Part shown: one piece after another, positions 46,105 through 55,158 of the stretch
Numbering within the stretch: position 1 is the first letter of the stretch
How the letters are laid out: each line of letters starts with the position of its first letter
NCBI RefSeq assembly: GCF_020687785.1
Contig: NZ_JAJEWI010000010.1
Span: 248,001 to 312,000, forward strand
Reading direction: 5' to 3'
Origin: Sphingopyxis yananensis
GTDB taxonomy: Bacteria > Pseudomonadota > Alphaproteobacteria > Sphingomonadales > Sphingomonadaceae
Length of the DNA stretch: 64,000 nucleotides
Translations under genes and position numbers: made by a program
The notes under the pieces: generated by a model
The model's input: the letters and a program-made list of their open reading frames with translations, nothing else
The model's database searches: none
Told to the model about the DNA's origin: nothing

Positions 46105-47007
46105 TTAATTGCTGATCAGGCGCCGCTCGCTGGCGATATCCAGCATCGCTTTTTGCAATTTTTCAAAAGCGCGCACTTCGATTTGGCGGACGCGTTCACG
46201 GCTGACATCATAGACTTGGCTCAGGTCTTCGAGGGTCATCGGGTTGTCAGTCAGGCGGCGTTCCGTCAAAATATGGCGTTCGCGCTCGTTCAGCGTGTCC
46301 AGCGCCTCGTTCAACAAGGCATGGCGCATGTCGCGTTCCTCGGCCTCGGCGACGCGTTCGTCCTGTAACGGGCCTTCGTCGCCCAACAGGTCTTGCCATT
46401 GGCTGTCGCCGTCTTCGCCCATGGGGACGTTCAACGATGTGTCGCCGCCCATCGCCATACGGCGGTTCATACTGACCACTTCATCCTCGGTCACGCCAAG
46501 GTCCGTGGCGATTTTGGCCACATGTTCGGGCGTCAGGTCGCCGTCTTCAAAGGCTTCCAGATTATTTTTCATCCGGCGCAGGTTGAAGAATAATTTTTTC
46601 TGGGCGGCGGTGGTGCCCATTTTCACGAGGCTCCACGAACGCAGGATAAATTCTTGGATCGAGGCCCTGATCCACCACATGGCATAGGTGGCGAGTCGAA
46701 AGCCCCGTTCTGGATCAAATTTCTTGACGCCTTGCATCAGGCCGATGTTGCCTTCGCTGATCAATTCGCTGACCGGCAAGCCATATCCGCGATAACCCAT
46801 GGCGATTTTGGCCACCAAGCGCAGGTGCGACGTCACCAATTGCGCGGCGGCTTCATTGTCGCCATGTTCTTGAAAACGCTTGGCCAACATATATTCCTGC
46901 TCGGGCGTGAGCAGGGGGAACTTACGGATTTCAGCCAGATAGCGGTTCAGGCTGGCTTCACCGCCCAATGCAGGAACCGTTGCCGGAACATTGCTAACAT
47001 TTGCCAT
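46105..47007 (-). CDS. rpoH: RNA polymerase heat-shock sigma factor sigma-32
   Basis: A 300-residue sigma factor. Region 2 contains LVAKIAMGYRGYGLPVSELISEG and the -10 recognition helix RLATYAMWWIRASIQEFI. The RpoH box QKKLFFNLRRMK at residues 136-147 separates it from housekeeping sigma factors. The region 4 helix-turn-helix (LEDLSQVYDVSRERVRQIE) is complete. ATG 47007 (MANVSNVPA) is chosen over a frame opening eight codons upstream. It lies 94 bp after rluD on the same strand, a frequent alphaproteobacterial arrangement. Confidence 0.96.
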   Translation of the reverse strand: MANVSNVPATVPALGGEASLNRYLAEIRKFPLLTPEQEYMLAKRFQEHGDNEAAAQLVTSHLRLVAKIAMGYRGYGLPVSELISEGNIGLMQGVKKFDPERGFRLATYAMWWIRASIQEFILRSWSLVKMGTTAAQKKLFFNLRRMKNNLEAFEDGDLTPEHVAKIATDLGVTEDEVVSMNRRMAMGGDTSLNVPMGEDGDSQWQDLLGDEGPLQDERVAEAEERDMRHALLNEALDTLNERERHILTERRLTDNPMTLEDLSQVYDVSRERVRQIEVRAFEKLQKAMLDIASERRLISN

Positions 47008-47101
47008 CGAACTTCGTCTTCCCTCTGTCATAAAAACATCATAATTTCTGGCCTGTCGGGCGGTGGGATTAGGGCCCCAATATGCCCATTTTCAGCCAGA
47101 T

Positions 47102-48058
47102 TTATACGCGTAATGCCGCTATCAGTTCCCGCATGTCCTGTGGTGTTTCACTGTCTAGCGAAATATGGATACCCGTTACAGGATGAACAAAACCCAAATG
47201 GGCGGCATGAAGCGCCTGTCGTTCAAAATTTAACCGTTTCAAAATGTCGGACATGGGCTTGCGCGTGCGACCATAAAAAGGGTCGCCCAGCAGGCTGTGG
47301 CCAATATGCGCCATATGCACGCGTACCTGATGGGTGCGGCCCGTTTCCAATTTGCATTGAATGACGGTCGCCCCCTTCAACGGTTCAATGGTAGTATAAT
47401 GGGTGATGGCATGCTTCCCGCGTCCTTCCTCGACCACCGCCATTTTCTTGCGGTTGGTGGTCGAACGGGCTAGCGCGGCATTCACGCTGCCATTGGCGGG
47501 CATGGGGCGACCACTGGCCACCGCCAGATAGCGGCGATCAATGCTGTGCAGGGCGAATTGCTTGGCCAGACCTTCGTGCGCGCGGTCATGTTTTGCGGCG
47601 ACGATCAATCCGCTGGTGTCTTTGTCGATGCGGTGAACAATGCCGGGGCGCGCCACGCCGCCAATGCCCGACAATTGCCCCGCGCAATGATGCAGCAACG
47701 CGTTGACCATTGTGCCGTCCAAATTGCCCGCAGCGGGGTGGACCACCATGCCGGCTGGTTTGTCGACGACGATCAGATGCTCATCTTCATAGGCGATGAC
47801 GAGCCCCAAATCTTGCGCTTCATTATGCGCCGCAGCGGGCAGGGGGACACGCAAGGTTAAATAGGCAGAGGCGTCGGCTTTGCTGGCTGGATCCCATAGA
47901 ACCCGCCCTGATTTGGCCGTCACACGTCCGGCTTTGATGAAATTCTTAACCCGTTCGCGCGAGAATTGGGGCAATGCCTCGGTCAAAGCACGGTCCAGCC
48001 GCAGACCAGCGGCCGCAGCGTCCAAGGTGATGGAAATGGTTTCTTCGGCCCCCGTCAT
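47102..48058 (-). CDS. rluD: RluD-type 23S rRNA pseudouridine synthase
   Basis: A 318-residue RluA-family enzyme. The N-terminal S4 domain (about residues 15-75) contains LDRALTEALPQFSRERVKNFIKAG. The catalytic Asp is in RPGIVHRIDKDTSGLIVAAK, and the later motifs TGRTHQVRVHMAHIGHSLLGD and LHAAHLGFVHP are present. RluD modifies positions in helix 69 of 23S rRNA in E. coli; RluC-like targets cannot be excluded. It precedes rpoH. Confidence 0.9.
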   Translation of the reverse strand: MTGAEETISITLDAAAAGLRLDRALTEALPQFSRERVKNFIKAGRVTAKSGRVLWDPASKADASAYLTLRVPLPAAAHNEAQDLGLVIAYEDEHLIVVDKPAGMVVHPAAGNLDGTMVNALLHHCAGQLSGIGGVARPGIVHRIDKDTSGLIVAAKHDRAHEGLAKQFALHSIDRRYLAVASGRPMPANGSVNAALARSTTNRKKMAVVEEGRGKHAITHYTTIEPLKGATVIQCKLETGRTHQVRVHMAHIGHSLLGDPFYGRTRKPMSDILKRLNFERQALHAAHLGFVHPVTGIHISLDSETPQDMRELIAALRV

Positions 48059-48230
48059 ATCTTTCCATTTGGAGCCATATGCTGAAATTTCAAGGTGAAA
48101 GGCTGATTTTATGCGCTTTAATTCATGGGGGGTGCTTGCTCTGCCCCGTGGTGATGGCGTAACGATGGCCTAGTTTACGACATCGCTTTTCTTTTCATCT
48201 TTTTGTGAACCTGCGGGAGCCCCAATTTCC

Positions 48231-48872
48231 ATGAGCGACAATCGCGTCGAATTTGCATCTGTCTTGGCGTCCCGTCTGTGTCACGACTTGCTGAGCCCCG
48301 TTGGCGCCTTTGCCAATGGACTGGAATTGTTGGGTGATGAGCAAGACGCGGACATGCGCGCGCGTTGTGTGGAATTGCTGGAACAAAGTGCCAAGGCGTC
48401 TGCATCGAAATTGAAATTCTTTCGCTTGGCCTTTGGCTCGGCGGGCGGCTTTCGCGACAAAGTGCCAGCGCCCGAGATTTTGTCGGCCATCAACGGCATT
48501 ATTGGCGACCGTCCCACCACGGTGAATTGGCTGGTGGCCAGCGATGATGTGCCGAAACCGGCCGCAAAGCTGTTGCTGAATTTGGCGCTGATCTTGACCG
48601 ACGCCTTGGTACGCGGCGGCGAATTGGCGATTGGTTATGAACAGCAAGCCGACGGCATGGTGGAAATTGTGCTGCATGCACAGGCTGACCGCATCTTGTT
48701 GGACAAGGATGTCGAGGCGATTTTGGTTGGCGGCGAGGGGGCAGCAGATACCACGTCGCGCACCATCACGGCGGTGTTGGTGCAGGCCATAGCCGCCCAG
48801 CATGACGGCCAAGTGATGTTGGCCCGCGAAGCCAGCAATAGCTTGATTGTCGGGGCCGTTTTGCGCCCCTGA
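48231..48872 (+). CDS. chpT: Histidine phosphotransferase ChpT
   Basis: A 213-residue protein with the ChpT signature: a histidine-kinase-like dimerisation helix containing His18 in ASRLCHDLLSPVGAFANGLELL, and a degenerate ATPase-like domain without nucleotide-binding boxes. ChpT receives phosphate from CckA and passes it to CtrA and CpdR in the alphaproteobacterial cell-cycle relay. Its kinase partner cckA is present at 57.3 kb in this window. It is divergent from rluD. Confidence 0.9.
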   Translation: MSDNRVEFASVLASRLCHDLLSPVGAFANGLELLGDEQDADMRARCVELLEQSAKASASKLKFFRLAFGSAGGFRDKVPAPEILSAINGIIGDRPTTVNWLVASDDVPKPAAKLLLNLALILTDALVRGGELAIGYEQQADGMVEIVLHAQADRILLDKDVEAILVGGEGAADTTSRTITAVLVQAIAAQHDGQVMLAREASNSLIVGAVLRP

Positions 48873-48904
48873 TCGGGTGTTGTTGAAATTTGGGGGCTAG
48901 CGTT

Positions 48905-49597
48905 ATGGGTCAGATTACCGAGCATTGGTCCCCCAATTTTAATGAACGCAAATTGCCGATTTCCATGATCGTGCTCCATTATACGGGCATGGAAAGCGGA
49001 GCGGCGGCTTTGGCCCGCTTGATGGACCCCAATGCCGAAGTCTCTGCCCATTATTTGGTGGAGGAAGATGGCGCGATCATCGCCATGGTCCGCGAGGACA
49101 GGCGGGCTTGGCACGCAGGCCGCTCGCATTGGCGCGGCATTAGCGATGTTAACAGCGCCAGCGTGGGCATCGAAATTGTCAATCCGGGCCATGAATTTGG
49201 ATATCGCCCTTTTCCGGACGAACAGATCGCGTCGGTCATGCGCTTGGTGCAGGATATTAAGGATCGCCACGCCGTTACGCGCGGGAATATTGTGGGGCAC
49301 AGCGATATCGCGCCCGCCCGCAAGCAAGACCCCGGTGAATTATTTCCATGGGATGCCTTGGCAAAGCGGCGTTTGGCTTTGCCCCGCCCGACCAAGAATA
49401 TGACCGACCCCTTGTGGAGCGATGCGGCCTTTTTGCTGGCGTTGGAACGCTTTGGCTATGATGTGACCGATGCGGCGGCGGCGGTTACCGCTTTTCAACG
49501 GCGCTTTCGGCCCCAAAATTTGGACGGCGTGATTGATGGCGAATGCCGTGCTTTGCTGCTGGGCTTGTTGCTGCCCAAACCCGAGGGTGAATTTTAA
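48905..49597 (+). CDS. N-acetylmuramoyl-L-alanine amidase (AmiD/AmpD-like)
   Basis: A 230-residue Amidase_2 (PGRP fold) enzyme. Zinc ligands fit His in IVLHYTGM and His/Asp in VGHSDIAPARKQDPG; AHYLVEEDG and VGIEIVNPG are also typical. A C-terminal peptidoglycan-binding domain (about residues 165-225, AAAVTAFQRRF and DGVIDGECRALL) makes it AmiD-like rather than AmpD-like. No clear signal peptide is visible, so whether it acts in the periplasm or in the cytosol on anhydro-muropeptides is unsettled. ATG 48905 begins MGQITEHWSPNF. Confidence 0.88.
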   Translation: MGQITEHWSPNFNERKLPISMIVLHYTGMESGAAALARLMDPNAEVSAHYLVEEDGAIIAMVREDRRAWHAGRSHWRGISDVNSASVGIEIVNPGHEFGYRPFPDEQIASVMRLVQDIKDRHAVTRGNIVGHSDIAPARKQDPGELFPWDALAKRRLALPRPTKNMTDPLWSDAAFLLALERFGYDVTDAAAAVTAFQRRFRPQNLDGVIDGECRALLLGLLLPKPEGEF

Positions 49598-49651
49598 TTC
49601 CGAGCTGTATCTTTGCTGGTATTTTCCGCAAAGCCCCCCTAGACGCAGCCG

Positions 49652-50037
49652 TGCCAGAGGGTCGGGCGATCGCCGCCTTGCACTTGCAAGGGGGAGGAAA
49701 GTCCGGGCTCCACGGAAATCACGATGCCGGATAACGTCCGGCGGCTCTGTTTCGGCAGGGTTAGGGAAAGTGCCACAGAGAGTAGGTCGCTAAGGCTTTG
49801 GCCCAGCGAAAAGTGAAAGGGTGCGGTAAGAGCGCACCGCGCGCACGGTAACGGACGCGGCACGGCAAACCCCATCGGGAGCAAGGTCGAATAGGGACGG
49901 CGCGGAGCAATCCAGGGTTGATTCCGACCCAGTCGTCCGGGTTGACTGCTTGAGCCTGTGGGCAACCACAGGCCTAGATGAATGATCGCCTATCCCCGCA
50001 AGGGGTGGACAGAACCCGGCTTATAGACCCTCTGGCA
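49652..50037 (+). ncRNA. rnpB: RNase P RNA
   Basis: The type A bacterial RNase P RNA is recognised from its universal core: gaggaaagtccgggctc near 49692 and acagaacccggcttat near 50010. The ends pair (gccagagggt 49653-49662 with accctctggc 50027-50036) to form helix P1, which fixes the boundaries within a few bases. Internal conserved stretches (agggtgcggtaagagcgcacc and gcaaaccccat) are also present. It is the catalytic RNA that trims tRNA 5' ends. Confidence 0.96.
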
Positions 50038-50148
50038 ATTTCCTTGTTGACCATCGCTGCGCCTTGATGGGCAGCCGCGAGGGGAACGGTACGTCCCGCG
50101 CGGCGTTTATAGCCTATCCGACACGCAATATCTGCACAGGAGGCTGAT

Positions 50149-50307
50149 ATGCTAGACGAGCATGGCACAACCCGCTTGAATGAAGAAGAAGCCAGCGCTG
50201 GTCAAAAGGGCACAGGCATGCGTTATGTGCTGCTGATTTCCCTGTTTCTGGCGGTGGTGATTTTGTCGTTGGTTTGGTTGATTCCGGCGCTGACGCACAG
50301 CGCATAA
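50149..50307 (+). CDS. Small single-pass membrane protein (52 aa)
   Basis: An ATG at 50149 lies five bases after a perfect AGGAGG (50138-50143). It opens a 52-codon frame: about 23 polar residues (MLDEHGTTRLNEEEASAGQK), then one strongly hydrophobic helix (YVLLISLFLAVVILSLVWLI), then a short polar end. The layout is that of a single-pass inner-membrane protein with a cytoplasmic or periplasmic acidic head. It lies 112 bp after rnpB and ends 65 bp from the convergent greB stop. I do not recognise a family; the strong Shine-Dalgarno and coherent topology make it likely real. Confidence 0.65.
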   Translation: MLDEHGTTRLNEEEASAGQKGTGMRYVLLISLFLAVVILSLVWLIPALTHSA

Positions 50308-50371
50308 TAACGGACTGGATTTACGCGTAGGTCTGCCCGCTGATGTGATACCGACGATGACGCCGTTCCTA

Positions 50372-50953
50372 TCAGGCTGGCGCGCTTTCAACAGTGTCGT
50401 CCAAATCGTCGCTATCCTCCCTATGATCGCCCATTTCCGAGCTATCATCGCGGATGATCGCCGCCGTAAAGGGACGATAGGCGATGCTGCGGATTTCCCA
50501 TTCCTTGGCGCCTGCTGGCAAGATCACGGTGCGTAAATCGCCAATGGCGGCCCCGCGCAGGGCGCGGGCCAGGGGGCTGTTCCAGCCAATCAAGCCGTTG
50601 CCAGCATCGGCTTCGTCATCGCCCACCAAGGTGATGTGGCGGCGGTTGTCGTCATCGTCGGCCAGTTCCACGGAAGCACCAAACCAGATGCGGCTTTGGT
50701 CCGGTTGGGCGAGCGGGTCGACCACGCGCGCGGCCTTCATGCGGCGCGCCAAAAAGGAAATGCGGCGATCAATTTCGCGCAAGCGTTTGCGGCCATAAAT
50801 ATAGTCGCCATTTTCGCTGCGGTCGCCATTGCCCGCCGCCCAGCTGATGACATCGACCACTTTCGGACGTTCGATGCTGAACAATTGGTCATATTCCGCC
50901 CGCAAGGCAGCAAAGCCTGCGGGCGAGATGATGTTATTTTTGACTGGTTGCAT
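50372..50953 (-). CDS. greB: Transcription elongation factor GreB
   Basis: A 193-residue GreA/GreB-family protein that rescues backtracked RNA polymerase by stimulating transcript cleavage. The N-terminal coiled-coil has the acidic tip residues in DRSENGDYIYGRKRLREIDRR, and the C-terminal FKBP-like domain contains LIGWNSPLARALRGAAIGD. The WAAGNGDRSENGDY sequence is GreB-like rather than GreA-like. A C-terminal acidic tail (about 20 residues) is unusual. It starts at ATG 50953, immediately after the transglycosylase stop at 50957, which supports one transcript. Confidence 0.92.
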   Translation of the reverse strand: MQPVKNNIISPAGFAALRAEYDQLFSIERPKVVDVISWAAGNGDRSENGDYIYGRKRLREIDRRISFLARRMKAARVVDPLAQPDQSRIWFGASVELADDDDNRRHITLVGDDEADAGNGLIGWNSPLARALRGAAIGDLRTVILPAGAKEWEIRSIAYRPFTAAIIRDDSSEMGDHREDSDDLDDTVESAPA

Positions 50954-50956
50954 CAC

Positions 50957-52990
50957 TTAACCGGGGGTTGGCTTTCCAAGATAGCGGCTGAGCGGTGCTT
51001 GCGCATTGCTGTTGCCACCGGAACGCAGCGAATCATAGACTACCGCATTTTCCATCACCCGCTGCACATAGTTGCGGGTTTCGGAAAAGGGTATGGCTTC
51101 AATCCATTTCAGCACATCGGCGCCGCCCATGCGGGGGTCGCCATTGCTGCGCAGCCATTTGTTCACATTGCCCGGGCCCGCATTATAAGCGGCGACGGCC
51201 AAGGGATAGCTGCCGCCAAAATAGTTCAGCATTTGTTGGAAATAGGTGCTGCCCAGCGTCAGATTATAATTGGTGTCGTTGGTCAGGGCGTTCGCATCAT
51301 ATCCCATGCCAATTTTGGTCGCCACTTCGCGGGCCGTACCCGGCATTAACTGCATCAGGCCGCGTGCATTGGCGTGACTGACGGCGGCTTTGTCAAATTG
51401 GCTTTCTTGCCGCGTGATGGCGTGAATGAAAGTCCAGTTGTTTTCATGACCAACGGGCACGCGAACGGTCGGAAAGCCCGACACTTCGACCGAGTCGATG
51501 TCATTGGCTTGCGCGCTGCGACCAATCATCACACCCAAGTCGGGGCGGCCAATTGCCCCCGCCAACTGGCCCGCCAGCACATGTTCCGCCGGCGATTTGG
51601 CTTTGTTGGATATGGCGCGCAGGAACAAAGTTTGCTCGCGCCACGACCCCAGTTCGCCCAAAGCGCGGGCGGCGCGGACCAAGCGATCATTTTCAAAGGC
51701 TTGTTTGTCGGCGTGGCTGACTGGCGTCGTCACTTCGGTTTTGGGTTTGGGTTGCGGGCGGTTCAACCGTTCCAGCGCCAATTGCCCATAAAAGCTTTCG
51801 TAAAATTGCGATGCGCTGGTGAAATGTTGCTGGGCGCTGGCGCGGTTACCCGCCGCCAAGGCTGCACGGCCAGCCCAATAATAGCCTTTGGTGCGGGTTT
51901 GGGCGCTGCGCGCCGCATCGCCATATTTATGGTAATGTTGCGCGGCCTCGGCAGGACGGCCCAGATCATTCATCGCCAATTGCCCCGCCAGCCATGCCAG
52001 CGAGGTATAATCATCGCGCACGCCCAAATCGGCATCGCGAACCACCGTGCCCGCGGGCAGGGCGTCGTCCATTTGCTTGGCGATATTATAGGCTGTCAGC
52101 TTGTCGCCGCCGCTATCCGCCTGACGGGCGTTGGTCAGCAGGGTTTCCAGCCATTCTTCGGCATCCAGTGGCGGGGCGCGCAATTGGCGCGGAGCAGACA
52201 AAAGCGCGCGCGCTTCGCCGACTCGGCCCGTGGTGCGCAGCCATGTCGCTTTGTCGGTGATATAACCGGCATCTTCGCGGACAAGGGAGGGGTAGCGGCT
52301 TTCGATATCGCTGGCTTGGAATGCAGCATCAACAGCCTTGCTGCGCATTGCCAGACGCGCTGCAAAAATCGGGTAAAGTTGCGGGGATGTCATCGGCAGT
52401 TGGCGCTGGGCCGCCGCCGTGGCACCGGACCAAAGCAAGCGGTCCATGCGGGCATCATGGTCATTTTGGGTCAGCACGGACCCAAAAAGCGACAAAGCGC
52501 GCGACGTTTCATAATCATCCAGCGGGCCAGATGTCCACGCGCGTCGGACGGCATCCGCCGCGTCTTGGCGCTGGCCGCTGGCGTTTAGGGCAATAGCAAG
52601 GCGCAGCTCTCCGCTGGGCGTTTTGGGCGGATAAGAGCGGAAAAATGCCACGGTGCGGGCAGGGTCAAAGCTGTCGAGCGAAATGGCTTTTTCAGCGCGG
52701 GCGCGCATTTTGTCGGCGTCGGGCCAATTGGGGTTGCTGATCAAGAAGCGAGAAATTTGATCGAAAGATGCATTATTATTTTGGGTCAGGCGTCGCCATT
52801 CCAACACAGAATCGGCGACGGAATTAGGCACGCCTGGCGGCGATGCGCTGAGCGTGGAAAGGCCCATTTGTGCCCGATACCATGCGGCTTGTTCAGGAGT
52901 TAATTCCTGAGCCATGGCCGAAAATGGCAATAATAAACCTGTCGCTAAGGCGATGCGAGAAATGCTGTGCAGCGTAAACATACCAGCCAT
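50957..52990 (-). CDS. Soluble lytic murein transglycosylase (Slt70-like)
   Basis: About 677 residues with a signal peptide (LHSISRIALATGLLLPFSAMA, cleaved before QELT). A long alpha-superhelical domain of repeats covers residues 30-490. The C-terminal SLT domain has the catalytic Glu in TRQESQFDKAAVS, then ARGLMQLMPGTA and AYNAGPGNVNKW. It cleaves glycan strands in the periplasm to give anhydro-muropeptides. The start is placed at ATG 52990 because the frame further upstream encodes charged residues before the signal; ATG 52981 is also possible. It is divergent from dapA and abuts greB. Confidence 0.92.
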   Translation of the reverse strand: MAGMFTLHSISRIALATGLLLPFSAMAQELTPEQAAWYRAQMGLSTLSASPPGVPNSVADSVLEWRRLTQNNNASFDQISRFLISNPNWPDADKMRARAEKAISLDSFDPARTVAFFRSYPPKTPSGELRLAIALNASGQRQDAADAVRRAWTSGPLDDYETSRALSLFGSVLTQNDHDARMDRLLWSGATAAAQRQLPMTSPQLYPIFAARLAMRSKAVDAAFQASDIESRYPSLVREDAGYITDKATWLRTTGRVGEARALLSAPRQLRAPPLDAEEWLETLLTNARQADSGGDKLTAYNIAKQMDDALPAGTVVRDADLGVRDDYTSLAWLAGQLAMNDLGRPAEAAQHYHKYGDAARSAQTRTKGYYWAGRAALAAGNRASAQQHFTSASQFYESFYGQLALERLNRPQPKPKTEVTTPVSHADKQAFENDRLVRAARALGELGSWREQTLFLRAISNKAKSPAEHVLAGQLAGAIGRPDLGVMIGRSAQANDIDSVEVSGFPTVRVPVGHENNWTFIHAITRQESQFDKAAVSHANARGLMQLMPGTAREVATKIGMGYDANALTNDTNYNLTLGSTYFQQMLNYFGGSYPLAVAAYNAGPGNVNKWLRSNGDPRMGGADVLKWIEAIPFSETRNYVQRVMENAVVYDSLRSGGNSNAQAPLSRYLGKPTPG

Positions 52991-53090
52991 GCTATTGGCA
53001 AACTCCTTGCGGGGCGCTGAATAGGCGTCCATGAGCGGGCGCGCCGGACAATCCTATCGGTTGCGGCCTGATATTGTAAAGGAGCGGAGC

Positions 53091-53966
53091 ATGTTTTCGG
53101 GTTCGATTCCCGCCTTGGTGACGCCATTTCGCGATGGCGCGTTCGACGCGCCAGCATTTGCGCGCCTTGTTGACTGGCAAATTACCGAAGGAAGCAGCGC
53201 CTTGGTGCCTTGCGGCACCACGGGCGAAAGCGCCACTTTGGGCTTTGATGAACATTATCAGGTCATTGATGCGTGCATCAGCGCGGCAGATGGCCGTGTG
53301 CCCGTGATCGCGGGTTGCGGGTCGAACGATACGGCGACCGCCATTCGGCATATGAAATTTGCGCAAAAAGCCGGTGCAGCGGCTGGTCTGGTGGTGGCAC
53401 CTTATTATAACCGCCCGACGCAAGCCGGTATTATCGCGCATTTCAAGGCTCTGGCCGATGCGTGCGACCTGCCCATCGTTGTATATAATGTGCCGGGCCG
53501 AACCGTGACAGATATTCAGGCGGACACCATGTGCCGATTGGCGCAAATCCCTACCGTTGTGGCGATCAAGGACGCCAGCGGTGATTTGGCCCGTGTCACC
53601 CGCCACCGCGCCGGTATAGACGGCGATTTTTGCCAGTTGAGCGGCAATGATGACCTGTGGCTGCCCCATGCGATTTTGGGCGGTGCGGGTGTGATTTCGG
53701 TGACCGCCAATGTCGCGCCGCGCTTGTGCGCAGAATTTGCCTCAGCCGCCGCAAAGGGCGAGTGGGATGCAGCCCGCGCTTTGCACGAGCGTTTGTTTGA
53801 CCTGCACAATGCGATGTTCAGCGATGCTTCACCTGCACCCGTCAAATATGCGTTGTCGCGTGTTCATGATTGGTTTTCGGATGAAGTGCGCCTACCTATT
53901 GTCGCGGCATCTGAGGCATCCCGCCAGACCGTTGATGCCGCACTGACAAGTGCAGGAGTGATTTAA
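53091..53966 (+). CDS. dapA: 4-hydroxy-tetrahydrodipicolinate synthase
   Basis: A 291-residue TIM-barrel aldolase that condenses pyruvate with aspartate semialdehyde, first step to diaminopimelate and lysine. The Schiff-base Lys160 is in VVAIKDASGD, and the Tyr of the proton relay is in VVYNVPGRT. GTTGE lies near residues 43-47. ATG 53091 follows AAGGAG. It is the first of dapA-smpB-DUF2062 genes, with smpB six bases beyond the stop. Confidence 0.96.
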   Translation: MFSGSIPALVTPFRDGAFDAPAFARLVDWQITEGSSALVPCGTTGESATLGFDEHYQVIDACISAADGRVPVIAGCGSNDTATAIRHMKFAQKAGAAAGLVVAPYYNRPTQAGIIAHFKALADACDLPIVVYNVPGRTVTDIQADTMCRLAQIPTVVAIKDASGDLARVTRHRAGIDGDFCQLSGNDDLWLPHAILGGAGVISVTANVAPRLCAEFASAAAKGEWDAARALHERLFDLHNAMFSDASPAPVKYALSRVHDWFSDEVRLPIVAASEASRQTVDAALTSAGVI

Positions 53967-53972
53967 AGTCCT

Positions 53973-54458
53973 ATGGCGCGTCCCCAGAATGTCGCAGAGT
54001 TTGACAAGAAAAAAGTGGTCGCGGAAAATCGCCGCGCCCGCTTTGACTATGCCATTGAACAAGTGTTTGAGGCTGGCATTGCCTTGCAGGGCACAGAGGT
54101 GAAATCTCTGCGTTTTGGTCAAGGCACGATTGCGGAAAGCTATGCCGAGGTTGTGGACGGAGAGGTGTGGCTGGTCAACAGCAATATCCCCGAATTCAGC
54201 CATGGAAATCGGTTCAACCATGAACCCAAGCGGCTGCGCAAATTGCTGTTAAACTGGCGTGAAATTAACAAATTACACGCCGGTGTCATGCGGCAAGGCA
54301 TGACCATCGTACCGCTGTCCGTCTATTTTAACGGACGGGGCCGGGCCAAGGTCGAATTGGCGTTGGCCAAGGGTAAAAAGGCCCATGATAAGCGGGATTC
54401 GATCAAAGAACGGGATTGGAAGCGGGATAAGGAACGCTTGATGAAGGACCGTGGATGA
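53973..54458 (+). CDS. smpB: SsrA-binding protein SmpB
   Basis: A 161-residue tmRNA partner in ribosome rescue. The beta-barrel starts [18 protein letters not shown], and [10 protein letters not shown] and [13 protein letters not shown] are typical RNA-binding elements. The C-terminal basic tail ([17 protein letters not shown], then [12 protein letters not shown]) is the part that enters the mRNA channel. It begins six bases after dapA and overlaps the next gene by four bases. The tmRNA gene itself is not seen in this window. Confidence 0.96.
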   Translation: MARPQNVAEFDKKKVVAENRRARFDYAIEQVFEAGIALQGTEVKSLRFGQGTIAESYAEVVDGEVWLVNSNIPEFSHGNRFNHEPKRLRKLLLNWREINKLHAGVMRQGMTIVPLSVYFNGRGRAKVELALAKGKKAHDKRDSIKERDWKRDKERLMKDRG

Positions 54459-55069
54459 GCGGTCGGCGGCCTCGTAGCAAAACGGCTTTGATGGACTGGA
54501 TACGGCGCAATTCTCCCTCTCGCGAAGAATTGATGGAAAATCGATTCGTGCGGCCTTTTGCGCACCGTGTGTCCCACAGCCATTTGTGGCGCTTTACGCG
54601 AACATCCGTTCCGCGCGGTACGGCTTTGGGTTTGTTTGTTGGTATATTTTTCCTGTTGCCGGGTGTGCAAATTTTGGGTGTTGCGCTGCTGGCATTGCCG
54701 TTTCGGGCCAATATTCCGATTGGTGCGGCGATGACTTTTTTATCCAACCCATTGACCACGCCGTTCATCATTGCGGCGTCGGTGTGGCTGGGGGATAATA
54801 TATTTGGCTTTCGGGCCAATGTCGGCGCGTTTAACGCGATGTTGGAACAAGGCGCGACGCTGGGGCAATGGTCGCGCTGGTTGTTGTCGGACGCCGCGCC
54901 TGCATTGATCAGTGGATTGTTCATCATTTCGCTGGTCACGGCGGTAGTCGGATATTTTCTGGCCATGCTATTTTGGGACAATCGCATTCGCATGAAATGG
55001 CGCCGGAAATTACGCCAAGCTGCCGACCAACGACTTGGCCTTTCGACCAGCGACAGGACGGACGGTTGA
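54455..55069 (+). CDS. DUF2062 membrane protein
   Basis: A 204-residue protein with a basic N-terminal region and about three hydrophobic helices ([38 protein letters not shown], and [23 protein letters not shown]). The motif [14 protein letters not shown] followed by [11 protein letters not shown] is characteristic of DUF2062 proteins, which often lie beside smpB and dapA in alphaproteobacteria. No biochemical role is known. It starts within the smpB stop (ATGA). Confidence 0.85.
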   Translation: MSGRRPRSKTALMDWIRRNSPSREELMENRFVRPFAHRVSHSHLWRFTRTSVPRGTALGLFVGIFFLLPGVQILGVALLALPFRANIPIGAAMTFLSNPLTTPFIIAASVWLGDNIFGFRANVGAFNAMLEQGATLGQWSRWLLSDAAPALISGLFIISLVTAVVGYFLAMLFWDNRIRMKWRRKLRQAADQRLGLSTSDRTDG

Positions 55070-55158
55070 TCAGACGGGACGATTGGGTCTAGATTATTTC
55101 CAGAAAAGCTGAATTTTTCGATATATTTGGCTGTTGCTTTTGAAATCTGGGGATAAAT

